Source of the DNA: an uncultured Prevotellaceae bacterium | Lineage (GTDB): Bacteria; Bacteroidota; Bacteroidia; Bacteroidales; Bacteroidaceae | Assembly (NCBI GenBank): GCA_902762565.1 | Contig: CACWOS010000027.1 | Span: 1-38,886, forward strand | Direction of reading: 5' to 3' | DNA length: 38,886 nt | In this document: one piece after another, positions 24,346 through 32,519 of the stretch | How positions within the stretch are numbered: the first letter of the stretch is position 1 | Layout: every line of letters begins with the position of its first letter | Program-made: the position numbers and the translations under genes | Notes under the pieces: model-generated | Database searches by the model: none | What the model was told of the DNA's origin: nothing | Seen by the model: the letters and a program-made list of their open reading frames with translations, nothing else

Positions 24346-25071
24346 GTGGAATGGAAAATCATTCATATTGACGAGACAGACTCGACGAACCGCTGGCTGA
24401 AAGATGATTTAGCAGCGGACTTACACGGACTTGTACACAAAAAGAACCGTCCCTTTTGTGTAGTTGCTGACTACCAGACGGCAGGTCGTGGCTGTGGCAC
24501 GAATACGTGGGAGTCGGAGCGTGGCAAGAACCTGCTGTTTTCGTTGTTGATACATCCAGAAAATCTGCCTGCTAACAAGCAATTCCAGATATCTATGGCT
24601 ATGTCGCTGGCTATTGTCGATGCCTTGGGACAACTGGTGGGCGACCTCAGCATCAAGTGGCCCAATGATATCTATTGGCGTAATGGTAAGTTGGGAGGAA
24701 TCCTGATAGAGAATACGCTAAAGGGCAACCTCATCAAGGACAGCATCATTGGGGTAGGGCTGAATGTTAATCAACGGGAGTTCCATAGTGATGCGCCTAA
24801 CCCTGTGTCGCTTTGGCAGATAACGGGTCAGGAAACCGATCGAGAGCAGCTGCTGAAGGATATCTTGCAGAGACTGGATAGTGGGGGCGGTTCCAAGAAC
24901 CGATACATGCAAATGCTTTATCGTCGTAAGGGTTTTCACCCGTATACTGATAAGAACGGCGTGTTTATGGCTCAGATGACAGGGGTGGAAGACGATGGTC
25001 ACTTGCTTTTGCTCGACGACAATGGCAAACAACGACGTTACGCATTTAAGGAAGTACAATTTATAATATAA
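24346..25071 (+). CDS. birA: Biotin--[acetyl-CoA-carboxylase] ligase BirA
   Basis: BirA activates biotin with ATP and attaches it to a Lys of biotin carboxyl carrier proteins. The 241-aa protein has the biotinyl-AMP loop G47-R-G-C-G-T-N-T-W and K104-W-P-N-D108, then 'GKLGGILIE'. It lacks the N-terminal helix-turn-helix of the E. coli type, so it is an enzyme only, not a repressor. The start is GTG at 24346: it is the only start in this frame next to the promoter, and the nearby ATG at 24351 is in another frame. pyrH follows after 77 bases. Confidence 0.92.
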   Translation: MEWKIIHIDETDSTNRWLKDDLAADLHGLVHKKNRPFCVVADYQTAGRGCGTNTWESERGKNLLFSLLIHPENLPANKQFQISMAMSLAIVDALGQLVGDLSIKWPNDIYWRNGKLGGILIENTLKGNLIKDSIIGVGLNVNQREFHSDAPNPVSLWQITGQETDREQLLKDILQRLDSGGGSKNRYMQMLYRRKGFHPYTDKNGVFMAQMTGVEDDGHLLLLDDNGKQRRYAFKEVQFII

Positions 25072-25073
25072 TT

Positions 25074-25132
25074 GCAGCGGACGACAGCGAACTTTTTCGG
25101 ATTGTCCGTATTAGTCCGTGTAAGTCCGCTGC
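25074..25132. repeat. Inverted repeat GCAGCGGAC ... GTCCGCTGC between birA and pyrH
   Basis: A perfect 9-bp pair encloses 41 bases that contain three 10-bp-spaced GTCCG copies. It fills most of the birA-pyrH gap. It lacks a good T-run on the plus strand, so a terminator is doubtful; it may shape the pyrH leader. Confidence 0.5.
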
Positions 25133-25148
25133 TAAAAAGAAAAAGATT

Positions 25149-25859
25149 ATGGCAAGATTTAAAAGAATTCTACTGAAGCTCTCGGGTGAGAGTCTGATGG
25201 GTAAACAGGGCTACGGTATCGACCCTGAGCGTCTGAGCGACTATGCTCGCCAGATTAAGGAAGTGAGCGAGATGGGTGTGCAGATTGGTATTGTCATCGG
25301 TGGTGGTAACATCTTCCGTGGGCTGAGTGGTTCGCAGAAGGGCTTCGACCGCGTGAAGGGCGACCAGATGGGCATGTGCGCTACAGTCATTAACTCGCTG
25401 GCCCTGTCGTCAGCCTTGGGCGCTATCGGTGTAAAGAACAAAGTGTTGACAGCTATCCGCATGGAGCCAATTGGCGAGTTCTATACCAAATGGAAAGCCA
25501 TCGAGGCTATGGAGGCTGGCTACGTCTGCATCTTCTCTGCCGGCACAGGTTCGCCCTACTTTACTACCGATACTGGCAGCAGCCTGCGTGGTATCGAAAT
25601 TGAGGCCGACGTGATGCTGAAGGGTACCCGTGTGGATGGTGTCTATACCGCTGACCCTGAGAAGGACCCCACAGCCACCAAGTTTGACGCTATAACATAT
25701 AAAGAGGTACTCGCGCGAGGATTGAAGGTGATGGACCTCACGGCTATCTGCATGTGTCAGGACAACAACCTGCCCATCTATGTGTTCAATATGGACATCG
25801 TCGGCAATCTGAAGAAAGTGATGGACGGTGAGGAAATTGGTACGTTAGTACATAATTAA
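25149..25859 (+). CDS. pyrH: Uridylate kinase (UMP kinase)
   Basis: PyrH phosphorylates UMP to UDP in pyrimidine nucleotide synthesis, usually as a hexamer controlled by GTP and UTP. The 236-aa product shows the amino-acid-kinase fold: 'FKRILLKLSGESLMG' at the start (phosphate-binding Lys), GGGNIFRG near residues 53-60, 'AGTGSPYFTTDT' near 137-148, and 'DGVYTADPEKDP' near 160-171. The length is normal. Its stop codon overlaps by 4 bases with the end of the convergent DUF4834 gene. Confidence 0.95.
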   Translation: MARFKRILLKLSGESLMGKQGYGIDPERLSDYARQIKEVSEMGVQIGIVIGGGNIFRGLSGSQKGFDRVKGDQMGMCATVINSLALSSALGAIGVKNKVLTAIRMEPIGEFYTKWKAIEAMEAGYVCIFSAGTGSPYFTTDTGSSLRGIEIEADVMLKGTRVDGVYTADPEKDPTATKFDAITYKEVLARGLKVMDLTAICMCQDNNLPIYVFNMDIVGNLKKVMDGEEIGTLVHN

Positions 25860-26245
25860 GCCTCTTCGAACTCTACATATTCGCCATCGGAGTCGTCGAA
25901 AATTTTCTTGTTTTCGCGCTCTTGATGGCGATTATCTATAATTGTCTCGCCCGTGGCCGTCTGTGTACGACGTGCTTCTGGCTGGAATTCTTCTTCTCTT
26001 TGGTCTGAATAGGTGTTCTGGGATGAATGGGCATTTTGGGCACTATGTGACTGCTGACGCTGGCTGTACTGCTGACGCTGTCGCCCCGTTTCGGTACGTC
26101 GTTGTTGTTCCTGTTGATCCGCTGCCTGTTGGGCTGCTTTCTTAGCTTTCTGAAAAGCGCTGTAAACGCGACCGCCAATCAGAATGGCGATGAATACGAA
26201 GACGAAGAATATAAATAGCACAAAACCAAGGATTCCTTTCAACAT
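25856..26245 (-). CDS. DUF4834-family membrane-anchored small protein
   Basis: The 129-aa product has one N-terminal membrane helix (LGFVLFIFFVFVFIAILIGG), then a Gln/Arg/Ser-rich low-complexity region (about 33-85). A conserved acidic end follows: 'ETIIDNR', 'NKKIFDDSDGEYVEFEEA'. This matches DUF4834, a family of unknown function in Bacteroidetes. It overlaps the end of pyrH tail to tail by 4 bases. It may be co-transcribed with psd and pssA, which lie just upstream on the same strand. Confidence 0.8.
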   Translation of the reverse strand: MLKGILGFVLFIFFVFVFIAILIGGRVYSAFQKAKKAAQQAADQQEQQRRTETGRQRQQYSQRQQSHSAQNAHSSQNTYSDQREEEFQPEARRTQTATGETIIDNRHQERENKKIFDDSDGEYVEFEEA

Positions 26246-26255
26246 AGTAATTTTA

Positions 26256-26297
26256 GTTTAGAGTTTAGAGTAAATATTCTAGGGTTTGGAGTTTAGA
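26256..26297. repeat. Interrupted GTTTAGA heptamer array at the pssA 3' end
   Basis: GTTTAGA copies at 26256-26262 and 26263-26269, with GTTTGGA and GTTTAGA at 26284-26297. The second block encodes the last residues of PssA (S-L-N-S-K-P), and the stop follows directly. Confidence 0.75.
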
Positions 26298-27010
26298 GAA
26301 TCGGGGGCATTGAAAAAATGCGCGTTGATGGCCGAAAGGATGACATACCAGGCTATGATAGCAGCCAGTCCGCTGACGCCTAGCAACAGTAGCAGAGGGA
26401 TGCAGGTAAGCAGGAAAATGTATTTTACCTCGTTGCCCTTCCAGCCCCACGTTTTGAACTTCAGGGCGAACATCGGTATCTCGCTTACCAGCAGGTAGCT
26501 GCTGATAGGAATGAGCACTAAGACGATGTAAAGCCAAAAATCGGGAAGCAAATAAGGCTCAAACCATCTCTGCCAGTCGAGACTCCAAATCAACGATCCC
26601 CAAAACAGGGCATTGGCTGGCGTGGGCAGTCCGATAAACCCTAAGGCTTGACGTTCGTCAAGATTGAACTTGGCCAGTCGCAAAGCTGAAAAAGCAGCCA
26701 TGATGAATGCCAAATATGGTATGAATTGATAATTGACAATTGACAATTGAGAATTCAGGAAACTGAACACAATGGCCGACGGTGCAAAGCCGAAGGTAAT
26801 GCAATCGGCTAATGAGTCGAGTTCTTTGCCGATAGGGGACGAGACATGCAGTAAACGTGCACTCATGCCGTCGAAGAAATCAAACACAGCACCGATAACG
26901 ATAAATAGCAGTGCCATGCTGTAGTCTGCCTGAAATGCATAATAAGTGGCTATGCAGCCCGAAATCAGATTCAAGCAAGTTATCGTATTGGGGATATGCT
27001 TCTTTAACAT
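26279..27010 (-). CDS. pssA: CDP-diacylglycerol--serine O-phosphatidyltransferase PssA
   Basis: PssA makes phosphatidylserine from CDP-diacylglycerol and serine in the inner membrane. The 243-aa product is a multi-helix membrane protein with the CDP-alcohol phosphotransferase motif D47-G-x2-A-R-x8-G61-x3-D65-x3-D69, complete in all its catalytic residues. Residues about 85-96 (loop after 'IVFSF') are encoded by a heptamer array, and so are the last residues. Psd, which decarboxylates its product, is directly upstream (28 bases apart), so the two form a phosphatidylethanolamine operon. The ATG abuts a TAAACAT-like heptamer tract. Confidence 0.93.
   Translation of the reverse strand: MLKKHIPNTITCLNLISGCIATYYAFQADYSMALLFIVIGAVFDFFDGMSARLLHVSSPIGKELDSLADCITFGFAPSAIVFSFLNSQLSIVNYQFIPYLAFIMAAFSALRLAKFNLDERQALGFIGLPTPANALFWGSLIWSLDWQRWFEPYLLPDFWLYIVLVLIPISSYLLVSEIPMFALKFKTWGWKGNEVKYIFLLTCIPLLLLLGVSGLAAIIAWYVILSAINAHFFNAPDSLNSKP
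26724..26758. repeat. Heptamer array AATTGAC-type x5 inside pssA
   Basis: Units AATTGAT, AATTGAC, AATTGAC, AATTGAG and AATTCAG sit in frame within pssA and code for a loop between membrane helices. A gain or loss of one 7-bp unit would shift the reading frame; three units (21 bp) would keep it. Confidence 0.85.
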
Positions 27011-27036
27011 TAAACATTAAAGATTAAAAGATTAAA
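27011..27036. repeat. TAAACAT/TAAAGAT heptamer-like tract between psd and pssA
   Basis: TAAACAT, TAAAGAT and two looser copies fill the 28-base gap and touch the pssA start codon. Confidence 0.6.
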
Positions 27037-27038
27037 CA

Positions 27039-27746
27039 TTATGCCAATTTTGCAATAACTGTTTGGTCGCCAGTAGTTGGCTGATTCATCGTGACACAGG
27101 CACGAGCCGTCAGCGGCAAGTACACGTCTACACGCGAGCCTAATTTGATAAAACCTAAGTGCTCGTCAATATAGCACTCTTCGCCTTCTTTGGCATAAGT
27201 AACAATACGACGCGCCATAGCACCTGCTATCTGACGTACCAGAATTTCCTGACCGTCAGCCGTCTCAATCATGATGTCAGCATGCTCGTTCTCTTCGCTT
27301 GCCTTGGGCAACCATGCCTTATGGTAGTTACCATTGAAGTGCTTCACAAACTTTACCTTACCGTCGACGGGAAACCAGTTGGCGTGCACGTTCAGCGGAC
27401 TCATGAAGATAGATATCATGAGGCGCTTGTCGTGAAAATAGACATGTTCCTCTACATCTTCAACCACTACAATCTTACCATCGGCAGGCGCAACAACCAG
27501 TTTTTCTGTGTCACCGTTGAAATAGCGGATAGGACAACGGTAGAAATTGAGCATTGACAACCAGATAAAGGCTCCAATGCCACAGGTGAAAGGCATCACA
27601 ATGTGACGGGCAATAGGATGAATAGCATCGAGGGCAAACCAAAGAACCAAATTGATGGCAAATATGGCAAGTCCACTATACCATAACTCGCTGGTGCCTT
27701 CGCGATGTATTCTGATTTTCTTGAGTTTCTTTATTCTTGTTCCCAT
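27039..27746 (-). CDS. psd: Phosphatidylserine decarboxylase (pyruvoyl type)
   Basis: Psd removes CO2 from phosphatidylserine to give phosphatidylethanolamine. The 235-aa product is the short Bacteroidetes/archaeal-like type. Two hydrophobic helices (about 24-60) come first. '[13 protein letters not shown]' and '[19 protein letters not shown]' follow, and G203-S204 in LGSRVD is the self-cleavage site that generates the pyruvoyl cofactor. I chose ATG 27746 (MGTRIKK) rather than an upstream in-frame start at 27788, because the promoter -7 element lies at 27778-27785, inside the longer frame. Confidence 0.93.
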   Translation of the reverse strand: MGTRIKKLKKIRIHREGTSELWYSGLAIFAINLVLWFALDAIHPIARHIVMPFTCGIGAFIWLSMLNFYRCPIRYFNGDTEKLVVAPADGKIVVVEDVEEHVYFHDKRLMISIFMSPLNVHANWFPVDGKVKFVKHFNGNYHKAWLPKASEENEHADIMIETADGQEILVRQIAGAMARRIVTYAKEGEECYIDEHLGFIKLGSRVDVYLPLTARACVTMNQPTTGDQTVIAKLA

Positions 27747-27777
27747 GAAAGGGTGCTTAGTTATACGTTTCGATATG

Positions 27778-27785
27778 CAAAGGTA
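27778..27785 (-). promoter_or_regulatory. -7 promoter element of psd-pssA
   Basis: The minus strand reads TACCTTTG followed by CATATCG. The leader would be about 27 nt. Its position decides the psd start at 27746. Confidence 0.65.
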
Positions 27786-27790
27786 CAAAA

Positions 27791-27818
27791 AAAAGTGAAA
27801 AGTGGAAAGTGAAAAGTG
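27791..27818. repeat. Heptamer array AAAAGTG x4 between psd and dnaE
   Basis: AAAAGTG, AAAAGTG, GAAAGTG and AAAAGTG lie between the divergent psd and dnaE promoters, covering the -33 region of psd. Confidence 0.85.
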
Positions 27819-27880
27819 AAGAATTTTTGAATATCCCCTTAATTATTATAAATTTTTTTGGTATTCTCGTCTTTTCATCG

Positions 27881-27888
27881 TATCTTTG
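27881..27888 (+). promoter_or_regulatory. -7 promoter element of dnaE
   Basis: TATCTTTG followed by CCCATAAT; the ATG at 27897 is only 8 bases on, giving a leader of a few nucleotides at most. It rules out the longer frame that opens at a TTG (27858). Confidence 0.65.
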
Positions 27889-27896
27889 CCCATAAT

Positions 27897-30800
27897 ATGG
27901 AAGACTTTATACACTTACACGTACATACTTATTACTCGATATTAGATGGTCAGTCGAGCATCAAGCGGCTTGTAGACAAGGCTATAGGCAATGGTATGCG
28001 AGGCATGGCTATTACCGATCATGGCGATATGTTCGGTATCAAGGAGTTTCACGACTATGTAGGGGGCATTAATAAAGGACGTAAGAAAGATGGTCTGGAG
28101 CCCTTCAAGCCTATCTTCGGTTGTGAAATGTACGTGTCGCGCTATGGTTCGAAACTACTCAAGGATGACAAGAAACATCAGGGTGGTTATCACCTCATTG
28201 TATTGGCTAAGAACTATGCTGGTTACAAGAACCTCATCAAGCTGGTGAGCCGTTCTTGGGTGGACGGCTTCTACATGCGACCACGTACTGACCGTGAGGA
28301 TTTGGAGAAATATCATGAAGGCTTGATAGTCTGTTCGGCATGTATCGCAGGTGAGGTGCCTAAGAAGATACTGAATGGTGACATTGCTGGCGCCCGTGAG
28401 GCTATCGAATGGCACAAACGTGTGTTTGGCGACGACTATTATCTGGAGTTGCAGCGCCACGAGGTAAAAGACCCCACAATCCGTGCCAATCGTGAGACCT
28501 TCCCCATGCAGCAAAAGGCCAACAAGGTGCTCATTGAACTGGCGCGGGAGTATGGCATCAAACTCGTCTGTACCAACGATTCCCACTTTGTAGACCAGGA
28601 GAATGCCGAGGCCCACGACCATCTGTTGTGTTTGTCGACGGGTAAGGAACTCGATGATCCCACGCGTATGCTCTACTCCAAGCAGGAGTGGTTTAAGACC
28701 CGTGAGGAGATGAACGACATCTTCCAGGATGTCCCTGAGGCGCTGTCGAATACTCTTGAGATATTAGATAAGGTAGAAATATACAGCATCGACCACGACC
28801 CCATCATGCCGTTCTTCCCCATTCCTGAGGAGTTCGGTACGGAGGAGCAGTGGCGCCAGAAGTTTACGGAGGACGACCTGTTCCGTGAGTTTACCTCTGA
28901 TGAGAATGGGGAAAATCCATTATCACAGGAGGACGGCGAGAAGAAAATCAAGAAGTTGGGTGGTTACGACAAACTCTACCGCATCAAGTTCGAGGCTGAC
29001 TATCTGGCTAAGTTGGCTTACGAGGGAGCTGCCCGTCGTTATGGCACGCCATTGCCTCAAGAGGTTGACGACCGCGTGCGCTTTGAGTTGCACATCATGA
29101 AGACGATGGGTTTCCCTGGCTACTTCCTGATCGTGCAAGACTTCATCAACAGTGCCCGCGACAAGTTGGGCGTAATGGTAGGCCCAGGACGTGGTTCTGC
29201 GGCTGGTAGTGTGGTAGCTTACTGCTTGGGCATCACGAAGATTGACCCACTGAAATACGACCTCCTGTTCGAGCGTTTCCTGAATCCTGACCGTATCTCG
29301 CTGCCTGATATCGATACCGACTTCGATGATGACGGACGCGGCAAGGTGTTGAAATGGGTGGAGGATAAGTACGGCCATGAGAATTGTGCACATATCATCA
29401 CCTATGCTACAATGGCCACCAAGAACTCCATCAAGGATGTGGCTCGTGTCGAGAAAGTGCCGTTGAGTATCGTTAATGCCTTGTGCAAGGCGATTCCTGA
29501 CCGTTTGCCTGACGGCATGAAGATGAACCTGCCCAACGCTATCAAGTGTACACCTGAGTTACGTGAGGCTGAGGCATCGAACGATACAGCCCTGCGCAAT
29601 ACCATCAAGTATGCCAAGATGCTGGAGGGTACTGTGCGTGGTACGGGTATTCATGCCTGTGGCTTCATCATCTGTCGCGACCCGATTTCCGATTGGGTGC
29701 CTGTGTCGACAGCCGATGATCCCGACTTCAAGGATACGAAGACGAACTGTACCCAGTACGATGGTCACGTGATTGAGTCGACGGGTTTGATCAAGATGGA
29801 CTTCCTTGGACTGAAGACGCTGTCCGAGATGAAAGAAGCCTGTGCAGTTATCAAGCAGACACGTGGCATTGATGTCGACTTGGATACCATTCCCATTGAT
29901 GACCCCAAGACCTTCGAACTCTACCAGCAGGGTCGTACCATTGGTACGTTCCAGTTTGAGTCGGCTGGTATGCAGAAATACCTGCGTGAACTCCATCCCA
30001 CCGTGTTCGAAGACCTCATCGCCATGAATGCCCTCTATCGTCCAGGACCGATGGACTATATCCCTTCGTTCATTGCCCGTAAGAACGGCAAGGAAGAGAT
30101 TAAGTACGATATCCCCTGTATGGAGAAATACCTGAAGGATACCTATGGCATTACCGTCTATCAGGAGCAGGTGATGTTGTTGTCGCGTCAGTTGGCAGAC
30201 TTCACCCGTGGTGAGAGTGATGCCCTGCGTAAGGCGATGGGTAAAAAGAAGAAGGATATCGTTGACGCCATGAAGCCCAAGTTCGTGGAGGGCGGCAAGA
30301 AGAATGGTCATGACCCCAAGATACTGGAAAAGATATGGGCCGACTGGGAGAAGTTTGCCTCGTATGCTTTCAATAAGTCGCATGCTGCCTGCTATTCGTG
30401 GGTAGCCTATCAAACGGCCTACCTGAAGGCCAACTACCCAGCAGAGTTCATGGCTGCCATCATGAGTCGTCGTCGCGACCAGATTACGGAAATCACCAAG
30501 TTGATGGACGAGTGTAAGCAGATGGGAATCGATACGCTGGGTCCTGATGTCAACGAGTCGTATCAGAAGTTTGGTGTGAACAAGAAAGGCGAGATACGTT
30601 TCGGACTGGCTGCCATCAAAGGTATGGGCGACGGTGTGGCACAGGCAATCATTGACGAACGCGAGAAGAACGGTCCCTATAAGGATATGTTCGACTTTGT
30701 GGAACGCATCAACTTCGCTCAGGTCAACCGAAAGGCCTTCGAGGCGTTAGCGTTGAGTGGAGGCTTTGATAGCTTTGGCATCCGTCGTGAGGATTTCTTT

Positions 30801-31613
30801 GCCCAGAATACCAAGGGTGACAGCTTTATCGATGTCGTGATGCGTTACGGTCAGAACTATCAGGCTGAGAAACAAGAGGCTCTCAACTCGCTGTTCGGCG
30901 CCTTCGATGATATTGAAATTCAGCGTCCTGCTATTCCGAAGAGCGAAGAGCGATGGAGCGACATCGAGCGACTCAATAAAGAGCGCGAATTGGTAGGTAT
31001 CTATCTTTCTGCTCATCCGTTGGACGAGTATAAGATAGTGCTTGACAACCTTTGCAATACACGATGTGGCGAACTGGCTGATGTGACGAAGCTGACAGAC
31101 CGCGAGGATGTCATCTTGGGCGGTATTGTGACAGGTGTTCGTACAGGCTTTACCAAAAACGGTAAACCGTATGGCATCGTTACCCTTGAGGATTTCGAGG
31201 GTTCTGGTGAACTGGCTCTGTTTGGCGAGGATTGGGGCGACAAGTCGGGATTCTTTACCATTGGTGCCTCCGTCTATGTGACGGGAAAGATTAAACCGCG
31301 TTTTAGCTATAATGCCGATGGTCCTAAAGACTTGAAGATAACTGGTGTGGAGTTCCTTCAGACGGTGAAGGACAAGGCCATTGACCGTATTACGATTTCA
31401 ATGTCTGCCGATATGCTTGACGATCGGATTGTGGCGGAGTTGGGTGAGTTGATAGCAGAGAATCCTGGTAATACGAGCTTGTTTATTCAGTTACACGACT
31501 CCACGGGTAAAAAGCATGTGCTATTGCGCAGTACAACGAAACGTATTGATGTGAAGAGTAGTCTGATACACTTTATTGAGCAGACACCAGCACTGGATTA
31601 TAAGATAAATTGA
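27897..31613 (+). CDS. dnaE: DNA polymerase III alpha subunit
   Basis: This is the catalytic subunit of the replicative polymerase. The 1238-aa product starts MEDFIHLHVHTYYSILDG, the PHP domain with its metal-binding His residues. The palm carries P470-D471-I-D473-T-D475-F, the catalytic aspartates matching E. coli D401/D403. 'VGPGRGSAAGS' (near 430) and 'YQEQVMLLSRQLADFTRGESDALRKAMGKKK' (near 755) are strong family marks. A C-terminal OB-fold ('VILGGIVTGVRTGFTKNGKPYGIVTLED') precedes the tail. The length is normal. trxA follows after 32 bases. Confidence 0.96.
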   Translation: MEDFIHLHVHTYYSILDGQSSIKRLVDKAIGNGMRGMAITDHGDMFGIKEFHDYVGGINKGRKKDGLEPFKPIFGCEMYVSRYGSKLLKDDKKHQGGYHLIVLAKNYAGYKNLIKLVSRSWVDGFYMRPRTDREDLEKYHEGLIVCSACIAGEVPKKILNGDIAGAREAIEWHKRVFGDDYYLELQRHEVKDPTIRANRETFPMQQKANKVLIELAREYGIKLVCTNDSHFVDQENAEAHDHLLCLSTGKELDDPTRMLYSKQEWFKTREEMNDIFQDVPEALSNTLEILDKVEIYSIDHDPIMPFFPIPEEFGTEEQWRQKFTEDDLFREFTSDENGENPLSQEDGEKKIKKLGGYDKLYRIKFEADYLAKLAYEGAARRYGTPLPQEVDDRVRFELHIMKTMGFPGYFLIVQDFINSARDKLGVMVGPGRGSAAGSVVAYCLGITKIDPLKYDLLFERFLNPDRISLPDIDTDFDDDGRGKVLKWVEDKYGHENCAHIITYATMATKNSIKDVARVEKVPLSIVNALCKAIPDRLPDGMKMNLPNAIKCTPELREAEASNDTALRNTIKYAKMLEGTVRGTGIHACGFIICRDPISDWVPVSTADDPDFKDTKTNCTQYDGHVIESTGLIKMDFLGLKTLSEMKEACAVIKQTRGIDVDLDTIPIDDPKTFELYQQGRTIGTFQFESAGMQKYLRELHPTVFEDLIAMNALYRPGPMDYIPSFIARKNGKEEIKYDIPCMEKYLKDTYGITVYQEQVMLLSRQLADFTRGESDALRKAMGKKKKDIVDAMKPKFVEGGKKNGHDPKILEKIWADWEKFASYAFNKSHAACYSWVAYQTAYLKANYPAEFMAAIMSRRRDQITEITKLMDECKQMGIDTLGPDVNESYQKFGVNKKGEIRFGLAAIKGMGDGVAQAIIDEREKNGPYKDMFDFVERINFAQVNRKAFEALALSGGFDSFGIRREDFFAQNTKGDSFIDVVMRYGQNYQAEKQEALNSLFGAFDDIEIQRPAIPKSEERWSDIERLNKERELVGIYLSAHPLDEYKIVLDNLCNTRCGELADVTKLTDREDVILGGIVTGVRTGFTKNGKPYGIVTLEDFEGSGELALFGEDWGDKSGFFTIGASVYVTGKIKPRFSYNADGPKDLKITGVEFLQTVKDKAIDRITISMSADMLDDRIVAELGELIAENPGNTSLFIQLHDSTGKKHVLLRSTTKRIDVKSSLIHFIEQTPALDYKIN

Positions 31614-31645
31614 TAATTGATAGTTAAACATTTAAATTAAGGATT

Positions 31646-31960
31646 ATGGAAGTAACAATCACAAGTGAGAATTTCGAGAGCTTGAAGAATGGCGATAAGC
31701 CATTGGTAGTTGATTTTTGGGCAACATGGTGTGGTCCTTGCCGCATGTTAGCTCCAGTGATTTCTGAACTCGCAGAGGAGTACAATGGTCGTATCGTTGT
31801 AGGCAAGTGCGATGTTGAGGAGAACGAGGAAATTGCGATGGAGCACAATATCCGCAACATTCCTACCATTCTCTTCTATAAGAATGGTCAGGTAGTTGAC
31901 AAGATTGTAGGTGCTCAGGCCAAGGCCCGCATCCAGGAGAAGTTTGACGCACTCTTGTAA
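31646..31960 (+). CDS. trxA: Thioredoxin
   Basis: A 104-aa cytosolic thioredoxin with the redox site W28-C29-G-P-C32, the buried Asp23 and the cis-Pro segment 'IRNIPTILFYKNG'. It has no signal peptide. It reduces disulfides in client enzymes, using thioredoxin reductase and NADPH. It follows dnaE closely and is probably transcribed with it. An octamer repeat tract begins at the next base after the stop. Confidence 0.95.
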   Translation: MEVTITSENFESLKNGDKPLVVDFWATWCGPCRMLAPVISELAEEYNGRIVVGKCDVEENEEIAMEHNIRNIPTILFYKNGQVVDKIVGAQAKARIQEKFDALL

Positions 31961-31961
31961 G

Positions 31962-31993
31962 GGTAAAAAGGTAAAAGAGTAAAAAGGTAAAAA
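31962..31993. repeat. Octamer array GGTAAAAA x4 between trxA and tsaE
   Basis: GGTAAAAA, GGTAAAAG, AGTAAAAA and GGTAAAAA. Read on the minus strand it is T-rich (TTTTTACC) and provides the U-tract of the tsaE terminator. The same octamer recurs inside sprE (37031-37069). Confidence 0.85.
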
Positions 31994-32028
31994 AGTAGGG
32001 TTGTCGCTTTAAAAGCTGACAACCCTGC
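31985..32028 (-). terminator. Terminator of the aroA-sprE-porX-tsaE cluster
   Basis: On the minus strand the final tsaE codons form a strong stem (GGGTTGTC with GACAACCC, plus a nested AGC/GC stem), followed by TACTTTTTTACC. The stem overlaps the stop codon at 32009-32011. On the plus strand, where trxA ends, the stem exists but the T-run is poor. Confidence 0.75.
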
Positions 32029-32440
32029 TTCCGTCTTCCTGCTCGGCGATGCTAACACGCACGGCATCGTCGGGTAGGATTTCTTCTATCAGTTCGGGCC
32101 ATTCGATAAAACAGAGGGCACCGCTATAGAAGTAGTCTTCGTAGCCCATGTCGTACACTTCCTCTAACTTCTTGATGCGATAGAAATCGAAGTGGAAGAT
32201 CTGAGGAGTGTTGAGTGTTGAGTGTTGAGTGTTGAGTGTATATTCATTGATGATGGCGAAGGTGGGAGAGGTGATGACATCCTCAACACCTAACTCTTCG
32301 CAAATAGCCTTGACGAAAGTGGTCTTGCCTGCACCCATCTTGCCATAGAAGGCAAACACACGACGGTCGCCGATGTGCTCGATAAATTCACGAGCAGCCT
32401 CGCGAATATGTTCTATATCCTTGATGACTATACTAATCAT
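32009..32440 (-). CDS. tsaE: tRNA threonylcarbamoyladenosine biosynthesis ATPase TsaE
   Basis: TsaE is the ATPase that works with TsaB and TsaD to make t6A37 in ANN-decoding tRNAs. The 143-aa product has the Walker A loop G33-K-M-G-A-G-K39-T, switch-like 'TSPTFAIINEY' and 'HFDFYRIKKLEEVYDMGYEDYF', and 'CFIEWPELIEEILP'. Residues 67-79 are coded by five 7-bp copies, making an unusual loop (TLNTQHSTLNTPQ) where relatives have a short turn. A decameric heptamer array abuts the ATG and supplies an AGGA 4 bases before it. It is last in the minus-strand cluster. Confidence 0.93.
   Translation of the reverse strand: MISIVIKDIEHIREAAREFIEHIGDRRVFAFYGKMGAGKTTFVKAICEELGVEDVITSPTFAIINEYTLNTQHSTLNTPQIFHFDFYRIKKLEEVYDMGYEDYFYSGALCFIEWPELIEEILPDDAVRVSIAEQEDGSRVVSF
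32206..32240. repeat. Heptamer array GAGTGTT x5 inside tsaE
   Basis: Four exact units and one variant (GAGTGTA), on the plus strand, lie within the tsaE coding frame. The number 35 is not divisible by three, so single-unit changes break the frame. Confidence 0.9.
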
Positions 32441-32510
32441 AATTCCTAATTCCTAATTCCTAATTCCTAATTCCTAATTCCTAATTCGTAATTCGTAATT
32501 CGTAATTCGT
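32441..32510. repeat. Ten heptamers (AATTCCT x6, AATTCGT x4) between porX and tsaE
   Basis: Seventy bases of exact 7-bp periodicity fill the gap almost completely. The two variants lie in separate blocks, as expected from slippage copying of neighbouring units. On the tsaE strand the unit closest to the ATG reads AGGAATT, a possible Shine-Dalgarno site. Confidence 0.95.
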
Positions 32511-32519
32511 AATTTAAAA

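Noticed and set aside
27747-27788. Longer psd with an upstream start
   Set aside because: The promoter -7 element is inside this extension; the ATG at 27746 is downstream of the likely transcript start.
27858-27896. Longer dnaE with a TTG start
   Set aside because: The -7 promoter element at 27881-27888 lies inside it, and the PHP domain begins right after ATG 27897.
29559-30413. 284-codon antisense frame within dnaE
   Set aside because: Opposite strand of a strongly conserved gene; no start context or family resemblance.
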